Program-made: the position numbers and the translations under genes
Shown: positions 11,201-22,333 of the stretch, one piece after another
Position numbering within the stretch: position 1 is the stretch's first letter
How the letters are laid out: every line of letters starts with the position of its first letter
Assembly: GCA_009761415.1 (NCBI GenBank)
Contig: QUOL01000012.1
Span: 1,007,001-1,071,000 of the forward strand
Length of the DNA: 64,000 nt
Source: Sarcomyxa edulis
Taxonomy: Eukaryota; Basidiomycota; Agaricomycetes; Agaricales; Mycenaceae
Reading direction: 5' to 3'
The notes under the pieces: generated by a model
The model's input: only the letters and a program-made list of their open reading frames with translations
Database searches by the model: none
Told to the model about the DNA's origin: nothing

Positions 11201-12910
11201 TCCTTCTTCCTATCTTGCAAATGCTCGATGTCACCAAGAGCACGATGCTCTGCCTCAAGACGAGTGACTTCTTCTGTGGCTGCATTGTAGTTGGCCTAGC
11301 GAGACGCAGATTATCAACTGATGCCAAATATCGAGAAGCAAATAGAGACGTACTTCGGCAGTGTCAATACTCTCCTGAATCTTAGGCAAACGTCTCGACA
11401 TTTTCGCAGCTTCCTCAATTTTCTTCTTCATCTCTTCCTCCTTAGTAGCAACATGCGCCCAAGCCAACTCCCGTTTCAACTCGTCGACCCTTTTCTTCTG
11501 TTCTCTCGCTTTTGACGCCTCTTCAAACCTAACAGTGGCGTCCTTGAAAGCGACCCTCAAATCAGGTATCGCTTCTTTCTTCTGCGATAGCACCTTGGCG
11601 GTCTGAGTGATGTTTTCAAGGCAGGTGTCGTATTCATCGGACAATTGCGAAAGCTGAGTACCACGAAGGAAAAACTGACCGAAGAATGTAGTCAGTATTG
11701 AAAGACGAACAAGATGTATAAACGAGCTTGCCTTGTACTTGTCGGAGGGATGAGAGGCACTCAAGAACTGTCTGGCCGCATCTAAATTTGTCTGTCAGTT
11801 CGATAGCATATAGTCATTGACCAGACGAAGAAGACCTTGGGTAAGAACGTTCATGGGATTATCCACTTGAATATTCATGTGATCGCATATGGCAGCCAGT
11901 TCGTCCTTTTTCGTAGAGATAACCTTTCCATCTTTCGATTTGATCTTCCACGAAGACGATCCTATATTTAATCGTCAGTAGATGTTGAAGGACATTAGGA
12001 GGTTAAAGAGTTTATCTCACCTTCCTTGGTGAACCTTCTTGTGATGACTATGCTTTTACCATACTCTTTAGGCTTGTAAGCTTCTTCGCCCTGGTTCTTG
12101 ATCGAGATGGTGACTTCTGCTACGCTATTAGGAGCAGTCAGTAAGAGAGCATATATCGGATATCAGGCACTTACGATTGACCCTCACGAATGAACGACTT
12201 GAGTCCATTTCCACGACCTGTCGAGTTGGCCTTGCCTCCTAACGCTACAGTAATAGCCGAGAGGACTGCGCTCTTTCCACCTGCGCACGTACAACGTTAG
12301 TACAGCATGTCAAATGTAGAACGTGACAATCGCGTCGCGCAGTACTCACTTCCATTGTGCCCTATGAGCGCATACATGAGCACAAATAGCTTCAAATAGA
12401 GGTCGATACAACATACCAATGATAAAGTTGATCTGAGGACCAAAGGTAAAAGTCAAGTATTTGTGGCACATGAACTGATGCATCTCAATAGCCTCGATGA
12501 TTCCGTGCTCAGCAATCCCCTATCAGAGCAAAAGTAACAACATAGCGCGTCAATAAAGGTCCCTGTATCGAAGAATGCGCACTTACCCCATGTATCTTCC
12601 TCTTCGCCTCGAGAGCTTTCCTAATCTTCCCCTCATTCTCCTGTTCAAACTTTTCGTCTTCCTCATCCTTATCAACGATGATCTCCTCCTCAACGTCCTC
12701 ATCGTCGTCATCTTCATTGTTGTTGCTGAAACGAGCTCTGCCTTTGCCTTTACCATTAGCTCCTTGTCTAGAACGGTTCGAAGGAGCCTGAGGTGAGTCG
12801 TCCCCAGATTCGACGTCGCTATCGTTAGTCCGAGCACGCTTAGACGCTGGAGTTTCAGACGTAGATGCACCCTCGTCCTCGCTGTCGGCTTGAGCACGAC
12901 GTTTAGCCAT
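8204..12910 (-). CDS. smc6: SMC6, structural maintenance of chromosomes protein 6
   Basis: This is the SMC subunit of the SMC5/6 complex, which acts in the nucleus on recombination intermediates, replication restart and repair. The protein starts [14 protein letters not shown] with an acidic, nuclear-signal-rich tail. It continues with [18 protein letters not shown] and the Walker [17 protein letters not shown] near 12400-12330. Then come long coiled coils, a hinge with [16 protein letters not shown] around 10600-10700, a returning coiled coil, the ABC signature [18 protein letters not shown] near 8560-8620, and Walker B as [13 protein letters not shown] across an intron. The end reads [20 protein letters not shown], diagnostic of SMC6. 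The gene is cut by many introns of about 50-70 nt, and all key motifs are intact. Exact internal junctions were not all checked. Confidence 0.95.
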
Positions 12911-13599
12911 GATTGTGAATGCGAATGAAACAATGAGAGAAAGAGATAGACAGAAATGGAACTTTAAATTTCAAGCGCGTCCCGAAGCGCGTCACGCCAA
13001 CAAGTGCAAAGTTCGCCTTACAAAATCCAAATATATCGATCGCGTCGGCGTCACGTACGAGCTCGTTGCCGGATAACTTGAAGATCGACATCCAGGTCTC
13101 AAGACCACAGTAAAATGGTATATGTATGATTGTATGTAACAGACGGACATGCCAATTCCAAGTAACTAGAAAATAAAAAACAATCGCCCAGGAGGAATAA
13201 AAAATGAACAGCAGGGTGTGAAGTGGGTGGAAGCAGTTGCAGATTAAGCAAGATCGTAATAAAGGTCAGTCGATGGTGATGAGGAGGGATACGTCGTTGA
13301 GGCGTACGATGGGGTATCCAAGAAGCGTAGACAACAGCAAGTAAAAAAGCGACGTGCTGGGGCTTAAGTACAGAAGGTGGTGTAAGTATAGAAGGTGCGG
13401 TGGGGGAAGAGAACTGAGTGTCGCAGCCGGGGGGTAAAGAGCGGACGGGAACGGGTCCTGGATTCTTGAAGAGGTATTTGTCTAGAAGACGAAAGGGGAA
13501 CGCCGATCCCAATAATGTTAATAAGATCTTCTCTTCTGATGGCCCGAGGAATAGCGATGAAGCCTTCGTCCGAGAAAATGCGGTGATCCTAGATAATCC
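12911..13599. other. intergenic, SMC6 upstream region
   Basis: No gene is recognised. Short open frames here have no family features. The right side is probably the 3' untranslated region of the membrane-protein gene that ends at 13600, and the left side is the SMC6 promoter. Confidence 0.5.
12973..12993 (-). promoter_or_regulatory. paired AAGCGCGTC repeats upstream of SMC6
   Basis: AAGCGCGTC occurs twice (12973-12981 and 12985-12993), 63-83 bp before the SMC6 start. Read on the gene strand this is GACGCGCTT, containing an MCB-like ACGCG core. A cell-cycle control role is inference only. Confidence 0.35.
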
Positions 13600-15110
13600 T
13601 CAATGTCTTGTCCGATTTGACTGACGACTGTGGTGACGACGACGAGCATGGTTATCTCGGGGCAACTCCCAGTCCCTGCTAGCAATGTAAACAGTTCCGG
13701 TCGGTACCGCTTCTGCTGCTTCCCACCAATCTCTTCGAGCAACGGTGTTAGTTGGACTGACGTGTGGACTACTTGTCGAAGTACCGCCGGAAGCATGAGC
13801 GGAGGAAGATTCAGGGATAGCGGAGGAGACCTCGTTGGCAGACCCGCCGATGGCCTCAGGTTGTTGATGCGATGGAGAATTGTGGGATGCCCACCAACCT
13901 AGACCAATAGCACCTCCTATGATCTATAATAGTGTGAGATGAGGAGTGGGCCTACAGACAAAGTTGAAACCTCACAATAAGGAGAATGACACCAATTATC
14001 CAAACCCAACGAGAGAGACGCGTGGTTCCGTTTTGGGTCTTGCGAAGCCATGTACTACGTCAATCGAAATTAAGATCGCGAAAACAAAGAGATTGTATTT
14101 TGTATTCATACCTCTCTTTCTGCGTAGACGGTTTCCGATTCTCCTCCTGTGCAATCATACTAAACCTTCTCCAGAAGTCATCTCCCTTTTCGCCCCGTTT
14201 GGGAAGCATAGTCTCTTCCCTGTCACCCCGCATGATAGGGGTTGACGGAGCAAACTTGACATCGCGATCAAATTGGGCATTTGCAGGGAAGGCCGCCTTG
14301 GCCGGACGAGCAAAGATGGGGGTAATGGGAGTCATGGGAGCATCGAGGGGATGAGGGGTGCTTGGTACGGCCATTGAAGGGGCAGGAGAAGGAGCGCCAT
14401 ACGCTGGACGTTGATTCGCGTTGGGAGACGCGTTCGGATTGACACGAAGACCGGTAGGAGCGTTGGGGTGGCTTGGGTTCGGGTATGAGCCATTGGGTTG
14501 ACGACCTTGAGAGACTGCTGCGGGTGCAGGACGCGCAAGACCGGCGTTTGCATTTAGAGCAGCGATAGGAGCGGCATAACCAGGACGGGGGGATTGAACG
14601 GGAATATTGCCAGCGTGAACTTTGTATTCTGGGGGAGGGTTCGGTCCTTGGGTACGGTTAGTAGCGGCAGCAAGAGCAGCATGCTTTGATGTAGGTGTAG
14701 GGGTTCCTGGAACGGGAGAAGGAGGAGGTCTGGAGGCGTAATCGTCTTCGTCGTCATCGTCATCCATTTCGCCGTTCATGAGACCCATGCCGAGTGCACC
14801 CACACCTGACTGGCGATTTGAGCCGTCAATGTAATTGTCATATCTGTCAAGAACTGGCTTTCAGCGCTTGAATAGAGATGAGAGAGCGCCAAGCTGGCTG
14901 TCTGGCTGTCTGAGATTGTCTCGGAGCCGTTAGACGCCTTTCGGGGAACAAAATAACGTACACATCATAAGCAGAGGTTCTGCCGTTTGGATCTGGAGGG
15001 GCTTGCATCCTAACTCTGCGTTGAGGACTCGGAGATGACTCGTAGATGGTGTCTGGTTCGTCTGTCGCGAAAGGAGGTCTGCCAGCGAGAGGAGGGTTCT
15101 TGGATGCCAT
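13600..15110 (-). CDS. orphan single-pass membrane protein with low-complexity N-terminal region
   Basis: I do not recognise a named family. The start is MASKNPPLAGRPPFATDEPD. The first exon ends in TSAYDV and the next begins YDNYIDGSN. A long exon follows with an acidic patch (GEMDDDDDEDDYASRPPP) and a Pro/Ala/Asn-rich stretch. Then comes a conserved-looking block with ETMLPKRGEKGDDFWRRFSMIAQEENRKP. After an intron near 14060-14110 the sequence is WLRKTQNGTTRLSRWVWIIGVILLI. Across another intron it continues IIGGAIGLGWWASHN, making one strong membrane helix. The C-terminus is Ser/Thr-rich with VARRDWWEAAEAVPTGTVYIASRDW and a basic tail. No signal peptide is seen, so a membrane protein with a long cytosolic N-terminus is likely. 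Confidence 0.75.
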
Positions 15111-16133
15111 GGGGATTTTAGTCTAGTTTGTGTTTTGTAAAAAGAGAGTGGGTGAAAGAGAGTGGAAACCTCGATATGTCCAAGGCAGTCGAGTATAAAG
15201 ATACCCAAGAGTTTGATCTACTCGACGATGAGCTGAAAAACCAAATGGGAGAAAAAAGAAAGTCGAAGAGAAGGTGGAATTGATTGCAACAAGGCGGCCT
15301 TGAAGATCCTCGGTTGACACTATTTGGTAACCCTCCCTCAACCGAACACTCGCACAATAATTCGGCCTTTCTTTCACCAATCTTCGCTCCAACGACCTCA
15401 AATACCACATATAACGCAACCCAGCACCACCATACGTTTCAAACGATACCCAAAACTTGTATCTACGGGCGTATGCACCTGAATACTACTATTGCGTTTG
15501 GTATATCTTCGTGGCTAACACAGAGATACTGGTTATCCAGATCGATGGCTGACCCGACGCTATCCATGCACAGTACACAGCATCGAAAGATCCGTCGGGA
15601 CTATAGCAGTGTTTCGGACTACATATCTCCCGGTGCTTGAGAGACTCATCGAACTCCCGCATACCTAGTGTGTTCTATCGAATACCTCAAAAGCCTCCGG
15701 AAACTTGGTTTTGATTCTTTTCGATCGCAAGGATGAAGGTGATACTATCGACCACACCCGGGGTACCCTGCTCTGGCCGTACGACCTGACTCTTCGCGTA
15801 TCTACAACCACTTGGAAGCAGGTTAGGATTTTTCCATCTCTAGATCTATTCAAGTTCTATCCATCGATATGTTCTCCAGTCTCTCTCTGTTTTCAAAGAT
15901 AGCTTCCCATTTGTACATATATCTGTTGTCCAATTGCACGTAGCTAGTATCCAAATCTCCATCGCAAAAAGTGCAAATGACAATATCATGCGCGAATGGT
16001 GAGTGTGGGGTCGACGCGTGCCGCGGCTCTCCTCTCAGTCTAGAATTCAACTTCGGGACCAACTGGACGCTCCTCTTTCCCCTTCCCCCCAAGATAAACA
16101 CCGTTCAAACCTCCACAACGGCTTCTCTCTATC
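15111..16133. other. 1-kb divergent intergenic region
   Basis: This is the shared upstream region of the membrane-protein gene (minus) and the mitochondrial exchange gene (plus). Open frames of 90-118 codons are present, for example 15284-15640, but none shows family motifs or splice-consistent extension. I see no supported gene. Confidence 0.45.
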
Positions 16134-17399
16134 ATGTCGATTGTTCCTTCAGCAATTCGTTCCATTCGCATAATCGCAATCCCACTAACACGTCCCACGC
16201 TTATATCAAAACCAGCGGGAGCCAATCCACCTCCTCCAAGTTCAAGTTCGAACGGGAAGCCAACTCGAAGTCCAGTGCTGACCTACTACCATTTTCAAAT
16301 AAACTCACCTCACCCTCCTGAGCCGGAGCTCTCCAAGGAGGGTCCCACGGGCAGGATCAAGGCTTTGTTCACCTCTTGGCAACCGGAGGGTGGAGTCGTG
16401 AAATGGGCTACTGAGAAGGCTGCTGATACTTGGGCTGGCTTTGGAAAGGCGCCTGAGGGATCTTGGAAGGTCCGTTGACTTTCCTGTATGAACTTGACGC
16501 GTTTGTTTCCATCTGGGGAAACGCACTTTTGGAACATGTTGAGGAATCTGACCAGGCCCCCCTCCACCGTTAGATAAAGCTATATGAACGAGGAGAAAAG
16601 CTCGTCGACCGTATGGAATTCGAGGAACTTGCGCTGAATAGCATCGACCCGTCTCTTGGGCCAACCATCACAAGGCCGGACCTCGCAGGGAAAAAGTCGG
16701 GAGAGATACAGCAAAGTCAAGTCAAGGTCAGTCTCCTTTGAGACTCTACTGAAAGACTTCACGAGTTAAGATGTTCCATAGATACCATTGCTCTTCCCTC
16801 CATCTATACACTCAGGACCGATCTCTCTCGCTCAATTGTCCTCTTTGGTAGCACAAAGAACGCCCCGCCATAGGAAAGGGTTTTACGTGTGGTTAGCTAT
16901 CGCACCAATCACGGCCCCATTCATGATCATACGTAGGTCTGAGCTATGTACATCCATCGTCATTTGATTGACCTTGTATCTCGCAGCCATTATACCCAAT
17001 ATTCCCTTCTTCTTCTGCCTATGGCGATCGTGGTCGCATTACAGAGGTTCGTACTGTGATTACCGTATACTCTGCTGATTTAACATACTGACATGAACGA
17101 AATCACCAGCTTGGAGAGCCTCTCAATACCTCGAATCCCTTCTAGAGACCAAAGCCATCGTTCCAGAAGAGAGTGTCCTCCTCGATGCCGTTTATAAGAC
17201 TTACGCTCCCGTGGCTACCTCTGAAACCGCTGTCACCAAGTCATCTGAGGCTTCTCCTCAACACGAGGTCCTCCTGACGCGCGAAGCCATCCCTGCCATC
17301 CTTTCAGCATTCAACTTAAAGCCTAGCGCGGCTGCTGACCTCTACCGAGGAATTGAGCAGGCCCGGGTGAGGGTCAACAGTGGAAGAGCCGTTCTGTAA
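16134..17399 (+). CDS. mitochondrial K+/H+ exchange-related protein (Mit_KHE1 family)
   Basis: Fungal relatives in this family (yeast Ydl183c type) are inner-membrane proteins tied to mitochondrial potassium/proton exchange. The start MSIVPSAIRSIRIIAIPLTRP is Arg/Ser-rich and acid-free, like a mitochondrial presequence. Exons then give SWQPEGGVVKWATEKAAD, IKLYERGEKLVDRMEFEELALNSIDPSLGP and IPLLFPPSIHSGPISLAQ. Next come QRTPRHRKGFYVWLAIAP, ITAPFMIIPIIPNIPFFFCL and WRSWSHYR-AWRASQYLESLL. The hydrophobic APITAPFMIIPIIPNIPFF followed by W-R-x-W-S-H-Y-R is the family hallmark. The C-terminal exon is plain and soluble. All junctions keep frame. The gene is convergent with SDR2. Confidence 0.85.
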
Positions 17400-17637
17400 A
17401 GTTGGACATGAAAAACGCAGGACAATAAAGAACAGGTAGACTATAGATAAATTGCCATATATTTGTGCCACAAAATATACAGCGTTGTTTCTGTAGTGGA
17501 CCGTCGTGACGTCATGGCGTCTATTGCAGGGCGTGTCTGAGAGGAATCGGACTTGTTTCTTACTTTTCAATTGTGATTATAATATCATACACCCCTCGCG
17601 AAGCTCTATCATCTAGGCGACAAGCTTCCAAATGCAT

Positions 17638-18741
17638 CTAATACTCAAACGTCTCCCCTACAAGCTTTTCACTGACTTTCCACAGCCGCTCAGCATTCTC
17701 TTTGTTAAGGGCATACTCCTTGACGTCCTCTGAGGGTGCGATGACTCCCTTGGCAAGGTACGATCCATTGTGGTCTGGACTACAAGTCAGAGCCGGCGAC
17801 AGAGAGACACTTTGAAGACACTTACCAGCAATACTGGGGTCAAACGACGCGACGACATGCGTTGCAGTGCCTACGGAGATGGTCACGAATGTATAGCCCT
17901 GCGCCACTACAATCCACCAGGAGCATGAGTTTCCGTTCGCCATACATACAGAGAGCCTGTCAACTTACTGAGCGATTTAATGTCAGACTCTTCCAACGTT
18001 CTTCCAAGATTCGTCTGGATGACTCCGGGATGCAAGCTGAAGGACAGCAAGCCCTTGGATCCTAGTTTCTCTGCGAGTGCGACTGAGAAGAGCATGTTCG
18101 CAGTCTTTGCTTGACCGTAAGCTGCCCATTTGTCGTATGTCTTTCCATCCTATGTCATCACTGTAAGCTTTAGTTTTAGGATGATGGTATGCCACAAGAC
18201 GTACCGAAAACCCAACATCGTCAAAGCGAATTGGACTGATTTTATGTCCATCACTACTGACGTTGATGATGCGTGCACCAGGACCAGCAGCCAAGATTTT
18301 TCCGAGGATGAGATTGGTGAAGAGGAAATGGCCGATGTGGTTCGTCCCAAACTGACTCTCCAAGCCATCCGCTGTCGTCGAATACGGAGACGCCATAATC
18401 GCCGCGTTGTTGACCAACACATCGATGTGTTCCTCGTAGGCGTTGACTTCCGCCGCTGCTTTACGGATCTGCGCCTGTGATGCTAGATCAAGCTCCAGCA
18501 CTCTAGTCTGCACCCCTGGTGCGATGGCAGCGATGGCCTTTTCGGTCGCAGCGGCTTTCGTGATGTCGCGGCCAGCGAGGATGAGTAGTTTGGGTTGGAA
18601 TTTCGCGATGGTCTCGACGAAGTACGCGCCTAGGCCGCCTGGAGAGACACCAGTGGTCAAGACGGTCTTTCCGCGAATTTGGGAAGCGAAGGCGGCTGCT
18701 GCTTCTTCTGCGGTTGTGGTAGCTGTGATTGTTGCAGGCAT
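17638..18741 (-). CDS. short-chain dehydrogenase/reductase SDR2, inverted paralogue of SDR1
   Basis: It has the same four-exon layout as SDR1, with the same Rossmann motif TGVSPGGLG, NNAAIM, NVSSDGH and the catalytic YGQAK. In exon 1 nine residues differ out of about 179, and the first 78 are identical. Exon 2 differs more (DGKTYDKWAAYGQ versus EGKTYHKWRAYGQ). Exon 3 starts directly at ATG-GCG-CAG-GGC after the splice and lacks 33 nt present in SDR1, removing 11 residues (the region around LDAELGNSH). The frame is kept and the C-terminus DHNGSYLAKGVIAP to FEY is complete. The expected length is about 311 residues. The active site is intact, but the deleted segment lies in the substrate-side C-terminal half, so specificity or stability may differ. 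Confidence 0.88.
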
Positions 18742-18788
18742 TGTGAGGATGTGTGGAATGAGAGAAAATTATCTGTTAGCACATGAGG

Positions 18789-18843
18789 TTTTATAGACTG
18801 GTGCATAGGGAACCGGTGGGGTGACGCGTGCAGCCACACGCGT
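18789..18843 (-). promoter_or_regulatory. SDR2 promoter: TATA box and ACGCGT pair
   Basis: TATAAAA lies at 18789-18795 on the minus strand, 48 bp before the ATG. ACGCGT occurs at 18824-18829 and 18838-18843. Order and context match SDR1. The homologous block (GATTGCTAAT, then TCTGATTATTCAGACAC and TGATGCCGAACGAAC) extends to about 18920. Confidence 0.5.
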
Positions 18844-18920
18844 ATGCGTTCGTTCGGCATCACATGTGTCTGAATAATCAGAGGATTAGCAATCGACTAA
18901 CATTGTAACAGCAGCTTAGC

Positions 18921-21900
18921 TGTCGACACGGCAAGCTTGGCACTGCCAGATGTCGAGTTCACCGAAACTTCGGTTTCAGGTCCCTGTGGCATCTTTCATA
19001 ATCGTACTCTAATCGTACTATATCACAACGGCAAAAACTACTAGGAAACTCGTACCGACCTGGATCCATGGCTGTAAAGTCGACCCCATGATCACTGAGG
19101 GCATTCGTGTAGAATGATATCTCGAGTTTAACGCGTCGCTAGCCTGAGTCTCTGGTGACGACCGACGACGAACGGTCCATCTTGAACGGAACTCCTGGAA
19201 GGACTCGAGGACGTCTTTATCGGCGGCACTCACGCGTCCTCCCGATGCCGAGGTGGCCCTGCACAATAACATCAAGCACCTTAGCACAGCCGCACGGGAC
19301 TTCGCCACGCATATTTTTATTGCGCGTCTCCTCATGCCACTCGGTCCGTGAAATCTAAATTTTGTCTTCAAGAACCTATCGAGTAGCGAGACACGTCAAT
19401 GGCTTTGGAGTTCACGAACCGATCATCTTCCTTCTCGGACCTGGCGTAGCGAGCTTCTCGAATTCCGCAAGCCTCGTCGGACTTGAAAGAAGCGCACTAC
19501 CAGATCGCTATTGCGGCCCACGGCGTCAATATTCGTCTGCGGCCTGTGTGATGGAAAAAAGACTCGGGGGCAGTACTCTCTCATCTAATCATCCGTCGAA
19601 CGAACATGTAGAGGATCGTCTGTACTTATACTACTTCGGGGTGAGCCAATAATGCTATTCGCTTAAAGGCCTAGGTCAATGACCCCCCTTTCCATCAGCT
19701 CGTTGATTCGTTGGTTGCTTTCTTCCCAGCATCCGTACCTGGGTCTACTTCTAATCTTCAAGAACTCGTAGCGTCAACGTGGGGGTCAACCGCGACCGTG
19801 GAACTTCAGAATCTTACTTGTGGCAAATCCATCTCCCGCCTTCTCAATTTCCATCTTCGCCAGGGCAGGGAATTCCAACCATTCAATTCGTCTTTTTCGC
19901 AGCAAGAACATGTATGGTGAGACGACTTCCCATCGGCCTCGGCTGGTGATGAAAACATCAGTCTCAGTTCTCACCAGGCGTCATGTCCTGAATTAATCTC
20001 AACCTGGTGACGTCTGATATCCAGTATTATCATCATTCTTGGTTCTAATATTCTTTCATAGGCGTGGACGGATAACTTACTTATCGGCTGCTTGTCAAAA
20101 AGGCCTCGGGTAGTCGACTTCCGTGACCTCCAAATACGATGCCAGTGCCTACGCGAGTTGGCTTTCATAGTCAACGGCATTACTTTCACCTTAATTTTTT
20201 AGGATACGACGATATTTTATATCCTCTCCAACATCGGGACGGACGATTCTCCGGAGCTCTACCCTCCGTGTACACCAAGCTTTCGTCTATAGTCAACTTA
20301 CGTCAAGACGGTTGGAAGATAATATCCTTAAATCGGTAGGCGGCCACAGTATGTACATCCTGACTGAGCAGTCTATCTGTCCGAGTCGGCCGCCTTCAAG
20401 CCTTCTCTCCTCGCAACGGGTAAAGCACGGTACCTTTAAAACGGTCAAAACGCGCCTACATGTGTACTATTCAACACCAGGGACGTCCTGAGTAGCGGTC
20501 TTAGATCAGATAGACTATCATCAGAAGGCTAAACCTAAATGATAAGGAGGTAAGTAGTCGCCTCCCCAATACCACGATATGCTCTCACATGCTTGCGGTT
20601 CACATTCAGGTGTAAGTACTTGAACGATACAATCTCAGGATGAGCGGCAACGCCACTAATTGAATCGGCGCATGGTTTTCGACGACTGTCGATTTCAATT
20701 TGTGGGTGGTCGATTGCATCGGCACATCAAGTACACTGATTCATCTCATCTTATCACTGACTCAACGTATATTATGCCAAACGCCTTGCAGGTTTAAAAT
20801 AGCCTGTGCCCTGCTTCTTTGTCGAACTCCAAGAAGGTCTTCTCCTCGAGGTACTCACACACTGGTGATTGATTTCCACACCTCCGTTTCCCTGCATCTC
20901 AAGTTATATCTGGACATCTATTCATAACCTCTGTCATCACAACACGCAATCTCAGACGTGTGAATGTCTTTGTGTTCCCCGCTACCGTCAGCGAATCAGC
21001 GCTGAATCTGAACCCACAGGGAAGGGTCAGATGTGGTGTTAGTGTTCACTCACAATTGGAAAATGCATCTGCTCGTCGTGCGAAGCAAGTATCAGCTACT
21101 GGAGACATCCAATATCCTGGAATACGGACCCGTGCAATGGCGGAAAAGCCAACGCATCGGAGCGCTCTCGATGAATTGACAGCAAGGATGGTCCCGTGCC
21201 TGTGTATATACTGTCGTAGGGTGCATATGCTTTGTTACATATGATTAATGAGATTGGACTGGCGAATTCCATATTCCTGATTCTACACTATTGTGATTGA
21301 TCGTGTAGTCTTTCTACGATTCTATAGAGAAGTATAGGGCCCCCAATCCAGAGCGTATGTCCGACGAGGTTCGACGGCGTGTCGATAAGTATATATGGAA
21401 CTGGGGTGAGCGTATCTGAAGTACCAAGAGGATGAATACTCCGCTCGGGCAGGACGGCATGACGGAGATTCGTGGTGCATGCCTGCTTGAGTTGGGCTTG
21501 GTGTGAGAGAAGGTTGGGGTGGATCGAAATCCGGATAAAGGATTGAAATCAGAGTAAGAGGAGGATAATAGCATGCCAGATGGGAGACAGACAAGGTTGA
21601 CTTCGACTTCCTGATGGGGGCGAGGACCGAACATCCTGGTGTGCTGGATATAGATGACGTTGTATCGAGGTGGATCGATATAACCAATCCGATATGGGCG
21701 AGATGAAGTTGTACGTTATGCCCCGTGGTACGCTCGCTGATTGGAGAAATCTGAACGGACTCGGAGAACACTGAGCTATTCAGAGAAGAGAAGATACGCG
21801 CATGTAAAGCAAGACCAATACAGGACAGATCCTGCTGGAAACACCCCCGAGTTCACACCATACGGCATAGGACACGCCAGAGTCGAGCGTTCATTCGCGA

Positions 21901-22333
21901 GATATGCGAATGTGAAACGATGCCGATCTGGAACTTGAATAGAAACGAAGGTTCCCAGCAAGTGGCCAGCGGGTAAGATTGTGAGAAGCTCCGCCGCATG
22001 AGAATGAGGAAGGAATGGAATTGAGATAATGTTTTTGAGATGATGGGACGATTTGAGAAGGTTTGCGGAGGCAATTGGACCTGTGGCGATCGAGCAATGC
22101 TCTCCTCTCCCTGATTTGGTTAGGATCAATTGCAAATTCCGATCGACGTCGCTTAGGATGCTACTCTCACCCCAATTTATATTCCGATTTATATATCTAG
22201 CCTTCCTTCTTGACTTTCACCTGCTCGACCTCCCACTTTTGCTCTGACTTGTTTCGAATTTTTAGGCTTATTACCGTCCAAACGACGATCTAGTGAACAA
22301 CAAGGGTCCAAGGCACCTTTAAAGTGGCGATTG
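18921..22333. other. 3.4-kb stretch with no recognisable gene
   Basis: Many short open frames on both strands (60-150 codons) overlap each other, and none shows a known domain, conserved motif or coherent splice chain. I found no terminal repeats, transposase or reverse transcriptase motif by eye. A short inverted repeat (GGCGGCC and GGCCGCC) flanks about 45 bp near 20340-20395. The region could be decayed sequence, a long promoter, or hold a noncoding RNA. Confidence 0.4.

Noticed and set aside
20340..20395. Possible hairpin or tRNA-like element
   Set aside because: Only 7-bp arms with a loop of about 45 nt, no A/B box motifs, and no cloverleaf pairing.
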